This document shows, piece after piece, positions 23,513 to 34,195 of a DNA stretch of 64,000 nucleotides. The DNA lies in assembly GCA_037974335.1 (NCBI GenBank), contig CM075728.1, positions 112,649,476-112,713,475 on the forward strand, in the 5' to 3' direction. A program made the translations under genes and the position numbers. The notes under the pieces were generated by a model, which was not told where the DNA came from, did no database searches, and worked only from the letters and a program-made list of their open reading frames with translations. The stretch comes from Prionace glauca. Its lineage: Eukaryota; Chordata; Chondrichthyes; Carcharhiniformes; Carcharhinidae. Position 1 is the stretch's first letter. Every line of letters starts with the position of its first letter.

Positions 23513-23880
23513 TTAGTAAAAAGTCTGACAACACCAGGTTTTAGTCCAACCGATTTATTTGATAATATTCTCACAAGCAAACAAGCTTTCGGTGTTAGCC
23601 CCTTCGTCAGGTGAATGGAGAGTTCTGGCCTCAGACAGAGCATATAAAGCACAGACAGTTTAGAGATTGCTGATTAGAATGCGAATCCTTACACCTAACC
23701 TGTTGTTCAAGTCTTAAAGTGGCTGATAATGTGAGTGGAAGAAGCACTGATCACAGTTTAAAGAGATGTGTATTGTCTCCAGACAGTACAGTAAGTGAGG
23801 TTTTGCAAACCCAGGCAAGTCACGGGGATTACAGATAGTGCAACATGAACCCAAGATCATGTCAAGGTCTCACATTATAT
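23513..23880 (-). mobile_element. Fold-back family element, long form (antisense)
   Basis: Begins aaaagtctgacaacaccagg and continues through gctttcggtgttagcccctt and the internal unique region to about 23880. The reverse complement matches 10450-10800. No ORF. Confidence 0.6.
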
Positions 23881-24111
23881 GACAGTAATCTGACTATCCA
23901 AATTGATGTTCCCAACCCAGCAAACATTGAAGCAGAGAACAGTGTGCATATCTTTACGGTAATCTCTGTGATCCTGTAGGGTTGCTCTATAAGTGAATTT
24001 TCTGTTCATTGACTCTGTGGATCCAAAACAGTTGTTCATCAGCTAACAAAAGGAATAAAGAGAAGAAAGTCAATTTGAGCACAAATTACAGGCAGTCCAG
24101 AAAAAGTGAGG

Positions 24112-24412
24112 CAGCAACAAAGCAGCCAGCATAATTAAGGATCCCGCGCATCCCAGACATTCTCTCTTCCACCTTCTTCCGTCAGGAAAAAGATACAAAA
24201 GTCTGAGGTCAATGCCAACTGAGTCAGACTTCTGAATGGACCTACGTTGCGTTAAGTTGATCTTTCTCTACATCCTAGCTGTGACTTAACACAACATTCT
24301 GCACACTCTGATTTCCTTCAGTATGAGTGGTATGCTTTGTCTATATAGCATGCAGGAAACAATATTTTTCACTGCATGCTAATACATGTGACAATAATAA
24401 TCAAATTGAATC
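24112..24412 (+). mobile_element. L2-like LINE 3' tail
   Basis: Matches the last ~300 bp of the L2-like family (agcataattaaggatcccgc; aaaaagatacaaaagtctga; tgacaataataatcaaattg). Confidence 0.75.
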
Positions 24413-25200
24413 ATTCCTGCCTCCATGTAATGTGCTTCAACTGCAGTGTGCCATTCACCAGAAAACCAGCCCAAAATCTGTTAGCTCATTCCTCCCACTG
24501 AGGTGTGTGTCTCTGCGCTGGTGGATGGTGCCTCTGATGCCTGGTTGGTGGTTTCCTCGGTGCCATCCTCTGAGATGTTGATAGGAGTTAGGGTAGGACA
24601 CCTGTAGGGGATGCAGGGGAGGGCACCTCTTGAGAACCTGGATTTGGTGTGGCTCTGGCAGGAAAAGACACATGGTTAAGTGCTAGGGAGAGGCAAGTAT
24701 CTTGGCAACTTGGCACTTGAGCGAGGTCTAAAATGATTAAGATTTTGTAGATCCTCACTTCTGTGGTGCATGCCAATATCACGGTCACTCACAGCCCTGT
24801 CAGGCAGCTCTGCTGTGAGATGCATTGTGCACTCCTCAAAAGGGTGTCAGGAGCCGCAGCTCAGGGTGGTGGGGGGGGGGGGGGGGGGGTGAGGTGTTCC
24901 ACTGTCCATCATCAGCTGCTCCCTGCGGTTATGCACCATCTTCTCCTGTGGAGACATAATGAGATGATTGAGAGCTTGATGACTCCCAAGCCAGAGGGTT
25001 GGGAGTGAAGGGGGTCAGGAACGGGTGGGGTAGCTCAGCTTGGCACTGTCTTCACCAGGCAGGGGTAGTGACGGCGTGTGCCAGAGGGATTCAGGGAGGA
25101 GTTTGCAATTCTATTGGTCGACAGTATTGTTTGTAAAAATTGAGTCATTTATCACATTTTGTTTGTAGACCCTTGCTATAAATAGATTGTTTCCCCACTC
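24413..25200. other. Low-copy DNA with a long G run
   Basis: No element assigned. GT-rich on the + strand and could be a remnant of an old DNA transposon, but I see no transposase motif. Contains the G run at 24871-24889. Confidence 0.35.
24871..24889. repeat. Poly(G) run, 19 nt
   Basis: Uninterrupted G19 on the + strand. Its length is liable to polymerase and assembly error. Confidence 0.85.
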
Positions 25201-25204
25201 ACGA

Positions 25205-25597
25205 ACAAGCCCAGTCCATCACTCAAACCAGCCTCCCATCCATTGAATCTGCCGACACTTCCTGCTGCCTTGCAAAAGCAGTCAGCATAATTAAGGACCT
25301 CGCGCACCCCAAACATTCTCTCTTCCACCTTCTTTTGTCGGGAGAAAGATACGAAAGTCCAAGGTCACGTACCAACCGACTCAAGAACAGCTTCTTCCCT
25401 GCTGCCATTAGACTCTTGAATGGGCCCTACCTTGTATTAAGTTGATCTTTGTCTATATCCTAGCTATGATTGTTAGACTACATTCTGTACTCCTTTTCTT
25501 CTCTGTGAGTGGTATGCTTTGTCTGTATAGTGTGCAAGAAACAGTACTTTTCATTGTATGGTCATACTTGTGACAATAATATAGCAAATCAAAGATT
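25205..25597 (+). mobile_element. L2-like LINE 3' fragment
   Basis: Contains cccatccattgaatctgccg, the GKRYKS-equivalent block (gagaaagatacgaaagtcca) and a tail ending in tgacaataatatagcaaatc. Confidence 0.75.
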
Positions 25598-25619
25598 AAC
25601 ATCAAAACAAATTCATTAG

Positions 25620-25680
25620 CTGCCAAGTTCTTTTGGACATCCTGAGGCCAGGAAATCACTATATAAATTCAAGTTCTTAC
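25620..25680 (+). repeat. Tail fragment of repeat family X
   Basis: The 3' end (aatcactatataaattcaag) resembles the end of the repeat also seen at 27805-28110 and 35625-35940. Confidence 0.35.
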
Positions 25681-26340
25681 TTAACTCACATGTGTCGTGT
25701 CAGCAACTGGAAAAAATAATGACTTTCTGCTGAAACTCGTACTTTATTGCTGACATGTACAGAACAGCCAAAGAGGAAGGATGTAGATAGCCAAGGACAA
25801 GGCAGAAAGTGTGCTCGTAATTTTAGTTTGGTTTATATTTTGAGAACAAATTAAGCTCAATTTTTAATTCACAGAAAGCTCCCAAACTCTGCCCTTGTAG
25901 ATTCTGACTAAAGTAACTGCCTTCCACTGGTGTCTTCTGAAACAGAAAATGAAAATCTGGTCCATCTACTCTATAACTGACTCCACTGGGTTCTTCTGGA
26001 CACTCAACTGACTAAATCCATTTCAACTCCTGGAATTGAAATAGGGGACTAATGTAACAGGGTGATGGCAGCAAAGCAAAAGGGGAAATGAAAGAGGGAA
26101 GTGTGAGGGACAACAGTCAGATCAAGAAAAAGAGAAGAAAATGGAGTCAGTGAGGCAGGCAAGGAACAACAGTGAAAGGAGCGGGAGAAGTGTCCATTGC
26201 ACTTGCAATGGGTTTATGATGGGAATAGAAGAGGCAACCCATAATCCTTAATTGATTCATTGCTCCCATCTCAATATTTCACAATATTATGGTTTGGCTG
26301 TGACCTGTTTTTTTTAATGAAAACTGCTTCTCCGTGTATA
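25681..26340. other. Low-copy DNA, nothing recognised
   Basis: No exon or repeat assigned; purine-rich around 26040-26180. Confidence 0.4.
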
Positions 26341-26344
26341 TCAT

Positions 26345-26520
26345 GTGGGCAGGATATTCCAGCCCTTCTCACCAGCAGGATCTTCCAGTCCTGTCGCATG
26401 CAAATTATCATTGACTTTGGCAGGACTGGAAAATCCCACCAGCAGCCAATGGCAAGCCAGCTTCACTGCAGGAAAATCGGTCGGGGGCGGGGGGAACAGG
26501 CTGGAAAATTCCAGCCCTTA
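26345..26520. repeat. Short GC-rich interspersed repeat
   Basis: Contains gactggaaaatcccaccagc and ends ctggaaaattccagccctta, matching the group listed at 6005-6130. Confidence 0.5.
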
Positions 26521-26762
26521 CCTGTGATCCCAAGCAAGAATTGACCTCAAAAAGTGAGTCAGATTCTTACATTAATAGAGATTATGACTAAATGTCAGGC
26601 TGTCAGAAAGGGAAACAAAATGCCCACTAATTGTGAGACAAATCTGACGCAGGTCATGAGGAATATTACAGTTCACTGAAAAATATTTTTATTTCTGGTA
26701 AAGAGTCCATGAAAATATGAGAAGTGAACTTTAAGTGGAAAGTGGTATCTGTAACTTCCTGG

Positions 26763-27089
26763 GGCGGCACGGTAGCACAGTGGTTAGCACTGCTGCTTCA
26801 CAGCTCCAGGGTCCTGGGTTCGATTCCCAGCTCGGGTCACTGCCTGTGTGGAGTTTGCACATTCTCCTCGTGTCTGCGTGGGTTTTCTCCGGGTGCTCCG
26901 GTTTCCTCCCACACTCCAAAGATGTGCGGGTTAGGTTCATTGGCTATGCTAAAATTGCCCCTTAGTGTCCTGGGATGTATAGGTTAGAGGGATTAGCAGG
27001 TAAATGTATGGGGATAGGGTCTGGGTGGGATTGTGTTCGGTGCAGACTCGATGGGCCGAAGGGCCTGTTTCTGCACTGTAGGGTTCTAT
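26763..27089 (+). mobile_element. tRNA-derived SINE, type I (best + strand copy)
   Basis: Full-length, about 327 bp. Head: ggcacggtagcacagtggtt (A box) and ctgggttcgattcccagctc (B box). Body: gtgtctgcgtgggttttctc, gtttcctcccaca-type. Tail: gggccgaagggcctgtttct to gggttctata. The A and B boxes form the internal Pol III promoter. The tail is shared with the CR1 LINE tail at 870-928. Confidence 0.9.
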
Positions 27090-27283
27090 AACCATAGCTA
27101 TTTCCTATCAATGACAGAGTGCAGCTTCTCTAAAAAAAAACTAAAATAGCAGGGTTTTATGAGGTGCCCTCTTTCTCCTGCTAAAGGTCAGTGGAAAGCC
27201 CACCCCAAGAGAAAAACAGCAGCCCCACTGTCATTTTCATCATGAATAGGCAGGAGGCTGCATTTTCTATACACCCTCATATT

Positions 27284-27487
27284 ACCTCAGGGACAGGTAG
27301 ACAGGTAGTCATGTCTCAGAAAGATAGCCACACCACCTCAGGGACAGGTAGACAGGTAGTCATGTCTCAGAAAGATAGCCACACCACCTCAGGGGCAAGT
27401 AAACAGGTAGTCATGTCTCAGAGAGATGGGCACACCACCTCAGGCACACATAGACAGGTAGTCATGTCTCAGAGACATGGCTGGCAG
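27284..27487 (+). repeat. 51-bp minisatellite, four copies
   Basis: Unit starts at 27284, 27335, 27386 and 27437, each exactly 51 bp (acctcaggga-caggtagacaggtagtcat type). Copies 1 and 2 are nearly identical; 3 and 4 have a few changes. Because 51 is divisible by 3, an open frame of 17-residue repeats (SGTGRQVVMSQ...) runs through it, but no gene context supports coding. Confidence 0.9.
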
Positions 27488-27577
27488 CCCTACAGTTCCA
27501 TCAGCATAAGGTGGGAGAGGTGACAATCCCCCCATTGAGGTTGTTGCTGGAACCAGATACCAAGGTATGAAGTGGTT

Positions 27578-27595
27578 GGGGGGGGGGGGGGGGGG
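27578..27595. repeat. Poly(G) run, 18 nt
   Basis: Uninterrupted G18; the second long G run in the window. Confidence 0.85.
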
Positions 27596-27804
27596 AAGCG
27601 GTTGGGGAAAGTTACAAGGGTCAGACTAGTAGGCCCCAGAGAAGGGGAGATGGGTGAGCTGGGTTTATGAGGTGAGGGTGGAAGGTAAAGGGAGATTTGG
27701 GGATTTTGATGATTCTGATGGAGACAGGGGCCACAATGGAGATTCCCCCTCCTCTCCAAAAATCTATGCCTGTATAATAGAAACCTGAACATCCTTATCC
27801 TCAT

Positions 27805-28110
27805 TAATAGTGAAGCCCAGTATCAATTTAACATCCTTCAAGCCCTTCCATGGCTTTGCCCCTCCCTATCTCTGTAATCTGCTCCTATTCCACAACACTC
27901 TGAAATATCTGTCCTCATCTAATTCCAGCCTCTTGAGGAATCTTGATTTTAATTGCACTGCATTCAGCTCCCTGAGCCCCAAGCTCTGGAATTTCCTCCA
28001 TAACTTTCATCACCTCTGTCTTCTCTGAAGATGTTCCTTCAAACCTATTGCTTTGACCAAGACTTTGCCCATCTACCTAGTCCTACATTAAGTGTCTTGG
28101 TGTCCAATTA
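27805..28110 (+). repeat. Interspersed repeat family X
   Basis: Contains aagcccttccatggctttgc, gccccaagctctggaatttc and tttgaccaagactttgccca. A second copy is at 35625-35940 (tttgaccaaacttttggcca). The order resembles the 3' coding end and UTR of a LINE, but I do not assign a clade. Confidence 0.5.
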
Positions 28111-28645
28111 TGCATTAAAATGCATCCATGAAATGTATTTTAACATGAACAGTACAGTGTAAGTACAGCTGTAACTCTGGCATCTACCTGTCCAAGTAGA
28201 AAATTGACTAGATCTGGCGTGTCCACACAAAGCCAGATCCAACCCATTCAATTACTACCTCATCAATCTACTCACGATCTCAGCAAAATAATGGACAGTA
28301 TCATCAACAGTGCTGTTAAGTAGCAGTCACTTATCAATAACCTGCTCACTACTTTGTGCAAACTCAAATACAGTTTTGGTCCAAATATGGATGAATGAAT
28401 TGAATTCTCAAGGTAAAGTGAGAGCGATTGTACTTGACACCAAGACAGCATTTGATTGAATGCGTGACATCAAAAAGCCTTTGTAAAATTGAAGTCAATG
28501 GGAACTGGGGGAAAGCTCTCCATTAGCTGGATCATATCTAGTAAAAGGAAGAAGATTGTGGTTTTGGAAGTCAGTGATCTCTAAAAGTGGATTGCTGCGG
28601 CAGTTTTTCAGGGCAGAGTCCTAGGTATAGCCATCTTCAACTACA

Positions 28646-29165
28646 AGTTCGTAAGATATAGGAGCAGACTTAGGCCATTCGATCTATCGAGTTCGCTCCA
28701 TCATTCGGTCACGATTGATATGCTCCTCATCCCTATTTTCCTGACTTCTTCCCTTCACCCCATTACCAATTAAAAATCTGTCTAACTCCTCAAATTTATT
28801 CACTTTTCCATCATCCACTGAACTTTGGGGGAGCAAATTCCAGATTCACAACCTTTGGGAGAACTAGTTTCTTCTCAACTCTGTTTTAAATTTACTACGC
28901 CTTATCCTAAGACTATGATCCCTCATCCTAGAATGCCCATAAGAAGAAGCATCCATTCCACATCTACTTTATCCGTATCTTTTATCAAGTTGTATAACTC
29001 AATTTGATCTCCATTCGTTCTTCTGAATTCCAGAGAGTATAGGCCTAAACTGCTCAACTCTCTTCATACAACAAACATCTCATCTCTGGAATCAGTCTAG
29101 TGAACCTCCTCTGAACTGCCTCCAATGCCAGTACATCTTTTTTCAAATTCCTGCTTCAGTAATGA
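28646..29165 (-). mobile_element. CR1-type LINE fragment inserted in LINE-B
   Basis: Begins with the antisense tail (agatataggagcagacttag) and runs leftward-coding through the RT C-terminus to the 'ALEAVQRRFTRLIPEM' region (cctctgaactgcctccaatg). Confidence 0.75.
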
Positions 29166-29194
29166 CCTTGCTACCATCAAAATTCAGGAATGGA
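29144..29194. repeat. Perfect 51-bp inverted repeat, left copy
   Basis: The sequence starting caaattcctgcttcagtaat and ending aattcaggaatgga is repeated exactly in inverted form at 30013-30063, 818 bp away. It crosses the junction between the CR1 insertion and its LINE-B host. Confidence 0.95.
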
Positions 29195-29849
29195 GATGTT
29201 TGCAGAGGACTGCAGTTACTTTGGTTCCATTTGCAATTCCTCAAACACTGAAATGGTCCATGCCCACATGAAACAAGGCCTGGTTAACATTCAGACTCGA
29301 GCTGATAATTGGCAAGTAAATTTTGTGTCACATAGATGCCAGGCAGTGCCCATCCCCAACAAGAAAGAATCACATCACCTCCCCTTGACACTCAATGGTC
29401 TTACCATCACTGAATTCCCCACCTGAGAATTCTCCATCAGCCAGAAACTTGACTGAATGAGAGGGTCAAAGGCAGCGATTCATCTGACTCCCCAGACTCT
29501 TTCCACTATTGACAAGGTGTGGGTTAGAAGTGTAATGAAATAGTTTCTACTTGTCTGAATCAATGTAGCTCCAGCAACATTCAAGAAACTTTGACTGCAT
29601 GCAGCTCAAAGCAACTGATTAACTAACATCTCATCCACCACCTTAAACACTTGTTTCCTTCACCGTTGGTGCATAGTGACAGCAATGTGCACTATCTAAA
29701 AGACATATTGCAGTAAATATTTCACCAGTGCTGCTTCGATGTCTCCTTCCAAACCGACAACTTCTACTAAAGGAATAAGGACAACAAACACATAGGAACA
29801 CTACACCTGCAAGTTCCTTCCGAACTACACACCATGCTAACTTAGAACT

Positions 29850-30080
29850 ATATGGACCTACGTCGCATTAAGTTGATCTTTCTCTACACCCTAGCTATGA
29901 TTGTAACACTACATTCTGCACTGTCTCATTTCCTTCTCTATGAACGGTATGCTTTGTCTGTGTAGCATGCAAGAAACAATACTTTTTACTATGTACCAAT
30001 ACATAGTAAAAATCCATTCCTGAATTTTGATGGTAGCAAGGTCATTACTGAAGCAGGAATTTGAATAAATCAAATCAACT
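29850..30080 (+). mobile_element. L2-like LINE 3' tail with internal scar
   Basis: Matches the last ~200 bp of the L2-like family, but the usual 'atacatgtgacaa' before the final aataaatcaaatc is replaced by a 13-bp perfect hairpin (29983-30012, loop ccaa) and the inverted 51-bp copy. Confidence 0.75.
30013..30063. repeat. Perfect 51-bp inverted repeat, right copy
   Basis: Exact reverse complement of 29144-29194, directly abutting the right arm of the hairpin 29983-30012. Confidence 0.95.
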
Positions 30081-30521
30081 ATAATCACTGTTTCTTAACT
30101 GGCACCAAGTTAAAATTATGGAACTGCCTGCCTCACAGCACTGTTGCTGTACCTATACTTTAGTGTTTCAAGATATTGTGCCATCTTCTCCAGGGCAATT
30201 CAAGGTGAGCATTAAATGTTGGTAATGCCAGAGATATCCACATCCCATGAACAAATAAAACAAGATCTTTAGAATGTCATTCTTTTGAATTAAGTCAGTA
30301 CATCCCTAAGATTTAGACAATTTATTTCCTCAGCCAATAATGTAAAACATTCACTGCCATGAAAAATTGGCATAGAATTTGTTATTTTGCTTCATATGAG
30401 GACAAAGAAAATAGGCTACAGAAATTACTCATAATCAACTGCCCACTTTAGTGTGACATTATTTGGATGCGAAAAATAAATTATTCAAAAATGATAATTT
30501 AATCTTATTTTCTTCCTACAG

Positions 30522-30538
30522 AAAATCTAAGTAGGTAA
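30522..30538 (+). CDS. Candidate terminal coding exon of the Ig gene
   Basis: After a strong acceptor (ttattttcttcctacag) the phase-1 frame used by every linker exon would read Glu-Asn-Leu-Ser-Arg and then TAA at 30536-30538. A poly(A) signal follows 109 bp on. This would end the protein a few residues after a linker with no membrane segment. Support is only positional; the exon may be spurious or belong to another transcript. Confidence 0.3.
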
Positions 30539-30646
30539 AACGTCAAGTATAAGGACTCTTGACCTTATACCGTAACAACATGAAGATATTCTTCTACTAT
30601 CAGGTCATGGTGGATTCAGGAATGTAAAGAGCTCTCAAGTGCACCA

Positions 30647-30652
30647 AATAAA
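30647..30652 (+). promoter_or_regulatory. Candidate poly(A) signal
   Basis: AATAAA followed by a T/G-containing stretch (catctttgactgtc). Lies downstream of the candidate terminal exon. Confidence 0.35.
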
Positions 30653-30929
30653 CATCTTTGACTGTCAATATAGATGGTACCTTATTATACAGCACTAATA
30701 TTGCTGCTGTTGAAGAAACTTGAGGACTAATCTTCATTGGCTTACCTTCCTGGCTATTTTGCACAATATATTAAAAATAATGTATTATTATGAGCTCAGT
30801 ATTAGCACCTTTTCCTCTGCTGGAAGGTTTGGATTGCAGAGTTACTCCAAAGCAATTCCATGGAGTGTAAATTGGTTGCCCAAAGACAACTGGAACCTGA
30901 TGTGAAGCAATATGGATCTATAATAGGAC

Positions 30930-31020
30930 CAGAACGTGCTGGACATACTCAACAGGTCTGAAGGAGGAAGAAAGCTAACGTTTCAAGTCCATATGACACT
31001 TCTACAAGACCAACTTTTCT
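30930..31020 (+). repeat. Interspersed repeat family Y fragment
   Basis: Shares the 'gctggacatactcaacaggtctg ... taacgtttcaagtc' pattern with 50218-50345 (actcagcaggtctggcagca). Short and non-coding. Confidence 0.45.
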
Positions 31021-31489
31021 CTAATGTCAGGGTATTTGGATTGATTAAAAACATGTGCAGCAATTTTACAATTATACTGTGAATATATCGTTAAAAGGCA
31101 CACTTCGGTAACAAGAGAACACATTGTACATTACATTCATGTAAATGGCTGTATCTTTTTAAATTTGGAGTGTATTCCTTTCAAGTGTTGTTCCTGTGTG
31201 CAACCTCCTGCCTTTTTAAGCAATATTTCAGTACAACAATAGTAAATATTAACCCTGTTGGCTGAGCTAATTTTCCTGAATGAAATCATTTTTCAAGTTA
31301 TTATATGCAAGATGTTAAAACAATACTGAATTTCAGAATGGATACTTCTACATTTTAGTCTGTTCCAATGGTTACATATTTGGCCTTTTCTATATTTTAC
31401 CATGAGAATAATCCATCAGTAATCAATCTGTATTCCTGAGAGGAGTTGACCAGCTTTGCAAAAAATATATTCTGCATCTTAGATAGAAT
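31021..31489. other. AT-rich low-copy DNA
   Basis: No exon, repeat or RNA gene recognised. Confidence 0.4.
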
Positions 31490-31720
31490 CATTGGCCAAA
31501 ATTCTCCTGTCTTGACCTCCATGAGAATCATTTCGGGCGAGGCAGAAAATGCAGTGGACCATTCAGAAATCTGCAGAGTTCGGGTGGCTATTTCCAGTCT
31601 TGGACGTGCACGGCCAGAGAATTCCACCCACAGAAACCTTGGACAAAATCTTACCAAAAAGTGGCAGAGTGTTAGCTGTGGCATGAAAAATTGAGTATTT
31701 CCTGCCAATGGTGCCAGTGT
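31490..31720. repeat. GC-rich interspersed repeat
   Basis: Starts ggccaaaattctcctgtctt and includes cggccagagaattccaccca, the inverted-end pattern of the group at 6005-6130. Confidence 0.4.
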
Positions 31721-31779
31721 GTTTTTAAGCCAACATTATGCCTCATTCATGGGCATCAATATTATCGCTAATGTGTTTC

Positions 31780-33400
31780 CTCTGATCCGCCCAGCCCACA
31801 ACGACTTAATTGCTGCAAGCGCTGGAGAGCTCAGTATAAATGGTTCCAAAGAACTAGATCCACAACGACTGCAGGAGATGGCAGGGAAGAAGGCAGCACT
31901 GCGCTTCTCAGAAGGGGGCCTCACAGGGATGTTGGATGGAGTGCAGCAGAGTGGGACACACTCTTTCCCCTCTCCGGGAGACAGATTTCCAGCAGGGTCA
32001 CTACTCTTGCCTGGGATGCAGTGGCACTGCTGTTCAGTGCAAACACACTCCAGAAGAGGATGGGCAGCAGTGTCAGAAGAAGATGAATAATATTCTCCGC
32101 TCAGCCAACGTAAGTGAACCATCCCCAGCCTCCCACTGGACCCCCCTCGCACCCTCACCCTTTTGCTTTCTCAGCCACCTTGGCCTTGGCCAACACCAGG
32201 CACCAGGTTCCACCCCAGCCCCCCCACTTTCCTTCCATAATCATCATGTTCTCCAAGTAGCTGCTATACTCCTCACACTCCAGTTCCCACCCAAGCGCCA
32301 CACCTGCCACATCTCATCATCATCTTAAATATAAACACGAAAAACTCAACCACAAGAGGGCACAGTCATGCCCGAGCTAAGAATCCTCACATGTTTTGAG
32401 GAGCGAGCCGCCGGATAGGAGAAAGAGTGTGCCTGCGCTGCAGGTGAAGTGCGGGCAGTGGAGAAACATGAGAATCCTCAACATGCACAGTAATCCCTCA
32501 AGTGAGTAATCAATATTCCCTCTATATCCCCTCCACTACACTGATGCCATGTCCCTTCTCTTGACGAAGGAACACGGTTTATGAAAGCTTGTGAGATTAC
32601 TATCAAATAAACTGGTTGGACTCTAACCGGATGTTGTGAAACTTCTTACTACCTTCTCTTGCAGGCCAACGGAACAGGCTGGACCTTTCTTGCACCCCCC
32701 TGGGCCCACCTGACTCTGGAAGTTCAGAGGGGAACTTCTTCAAACCCATTATGGAAGAGGTTTGCAGTGGTTTTTCATGCAGAGAATAAATCCTGCAGAC
32801 TCAAGTATACCCACATTGTCACCCACACCTGGACCAGCGCAGATACTCACATCATGGGGTGGAGGGGGGGGGGGAGGTGGTGCTCACTAAGTAGTCAGGC
32901 TTCTGGGTCACTCACTGGTGAGTACCTCACAGCTGAAAAACCACAGCAGGTGGAGGCAGGGATGTCCCAGGAAATTGGCACTCGGAGGGATGCTGGAATT
33001 CAAGACCCTACAGAACCCATTGCTGATGGTATTCTCCTTGGCCTGGTTGTCCCACAGCTGCTGGAGCTGCAAAGGCAGAGTCACGAGTATCAGGAAAGGA
33101 TGACAGCAGCCCCTCCTTAGACTGCAGAGCCGATTGGAGGAGTCCCATCGCCGCCTTTCCGAGGAGATGGTGATGTCACTGCAGCGCACTGAGACCAACA
33201 CTGCGAGGTTGGAGAGTTTGGTCCAGGGCATGTACTCTGTGGCAGGAGACGTCCATACCATGGTATGGGGCTTCCATTGCATGCTGCAGGCACAAATGGG
33301 AATCCACAAGTGTCTGCACCAGAGGACGGCAGAGCTTCTGGATCTCATTCCAACTTCTTCTCCATTCTATGGAGGGGCACACGGGTCCCCAGGAACCTGA
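31780..33400 (+). pseudogene. PIF/Harbinger-type DNA-binding partner gene remnant
   Basis: A decayed gene with the layout of the Myb/SANT-like protein that accompanies PIF/Harbinger transposases. First part, about 31860-32109: AGKKAALRFSEGG, MLDGVQQ, FPSPGDRF, LAWDAVALLFSANT and QCQKKMNNILRSAN, spread over three frames, so at least two frameshifts. A gtaagt at 32110 and a ctcttgcag ending at 32664 could be a real intron, now holding a fold-back fragment (32545-32655). Last part, 33000-33400: helical, Gln/Glu-rich text (LLELQRQSHEYQERM, SHRRLSEEMVMSLQRTETNT) like the C-terminal coiled region. Family assignment is from memory of the pattern. Confidence 0.45.
32545..32655 (+). mobile_element. 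Fold-back family fragment, right arm
   Basis: Contains aaataaactggttggactct and ends gaaacttcttac. Inside the putative intron of the Harbinger partner remnant. Confidence 0.6.
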
Positions 33401-33420
33401 AGGGAAGAGGATCGGCAGAA

Positions 33421-34119
33421 GTACAGCCCGGGACTCACTAGCCAGGGACCCTGGGCGACTCCAGCCCATCCGGCAACCCTCCGCCCTGTGAGCGACACAG
33501 CTCCAGCACCTGATACTGAGGAGAGAAGTAGTCAAACATCCTTGCCACCTTAAAGTAGTCCTGGACCCTAAAGTTCCTAAGCCCCCAGGGGATGCTTGCC
33601 AGGGTCATCTCAGACAAAGAGGTGTGGAAGTCAGCCGACCGTCTCAACCTCAGCTGTGGATCTGGGGGATACACCCATGCACAGTGGGAGGGTCAGAAAG
33701 ATTAAGAAACCATAGGCACTTAGTGGGCATGGTGAATATAGGTCCTAGTGTGGATAGATCACCATTTTGTTTTGAATGTTTGGCAATAAATTTCATTTTG
33801 TTCACTCACAAGTTGGGGGAACCACCATGCTCACCCAGCACTCATCCCTGTGGGGTGTGAAAATGGCAATCCCACCCTCTTGCCGGTTCCCACTAAGGAA
33901 GGGCACTCTCTTAGCTCCAAAATGGAAAAGAATCCAGGAAGGAGGGCATAGAATGTTCTGCCTGCATACCGGCCTTTACAACCTCTTTAGAGAAAGGTGT
34001 GCTCCAGCATGAAGGGAAGATGACACCTCCTGACCCTTGCACCCATTGACCTGCATTGATTGTCAGTGCAATTTTAAAGTTTACATGTGTTCTCAAATCC
34101 ATCGAGGGGCAGACACTGG
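33421..34119. other. Low-copy DNA, perhaps more of the decayed Harbinger element
   Basis: Several short ORFs on both strands but no motif I can name. An AATAAA occurs at 33786-33791. Confidence 0.3.
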
Positions 34120-34195
34120 AAATGTCTGTTGACCTTGGGCAGGATTTTCCGGTCTCAGGTCGAGCGAGGCTGTAAAATCCCACCCTATAATTTCC
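34120..34195. repeat. Short GC-rich interspersed repeat fragment
   Basis: gttgaccttgggcaggattt ... gtcgagcgaggctgtaaaat: inverted relative to 7370-7480. Confidence 0.5.

Larger units (their letters stand above)
28200..30260 (+). mobile_element. LINE-B with two elements inserted
   Basis: RT text at 28380-28640 (EVRAIVLDTKTAFD-like) and 29190-29426 (MFAEDCSYFGSICNSSNTEM, where A-D-D has become AED; then NIQTRADNWQVNFVSHRCQA), and the tail ggtaatgccagagatatcca ... catcccatgaac at about 30250. An antisense CR1 (28646-29165) and an L2-like tail (29850-30070) interrupt it. Many frame breaks. Confidence 0.7.

Noticed and set aside
26763-26840. tRNA gene
   Set aside because: A and B boxes are present, but no cloverleaf or anticodon stem can be drawn and the sequence continues into a SINE body. 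The same holds for the other SINE heads.
27284-27487. CRISPR-like array
   Set aside because: Units are contiguous with no unique spacers, and the context is a vertebrate genome.
27191-27523. 110-codon protein with 17-residue repeats
   Set aside because: It is the minisatellite read in frame; 51-bp units keep any frame open. No start context, splice sites or homology.
20180-30500. Transmembrane exon for the Ig gene
   Set aside because: No hydrophobic open segment with splice sites in phase 1 could be defended; hydrophobic frames there overlap LINE sequence.
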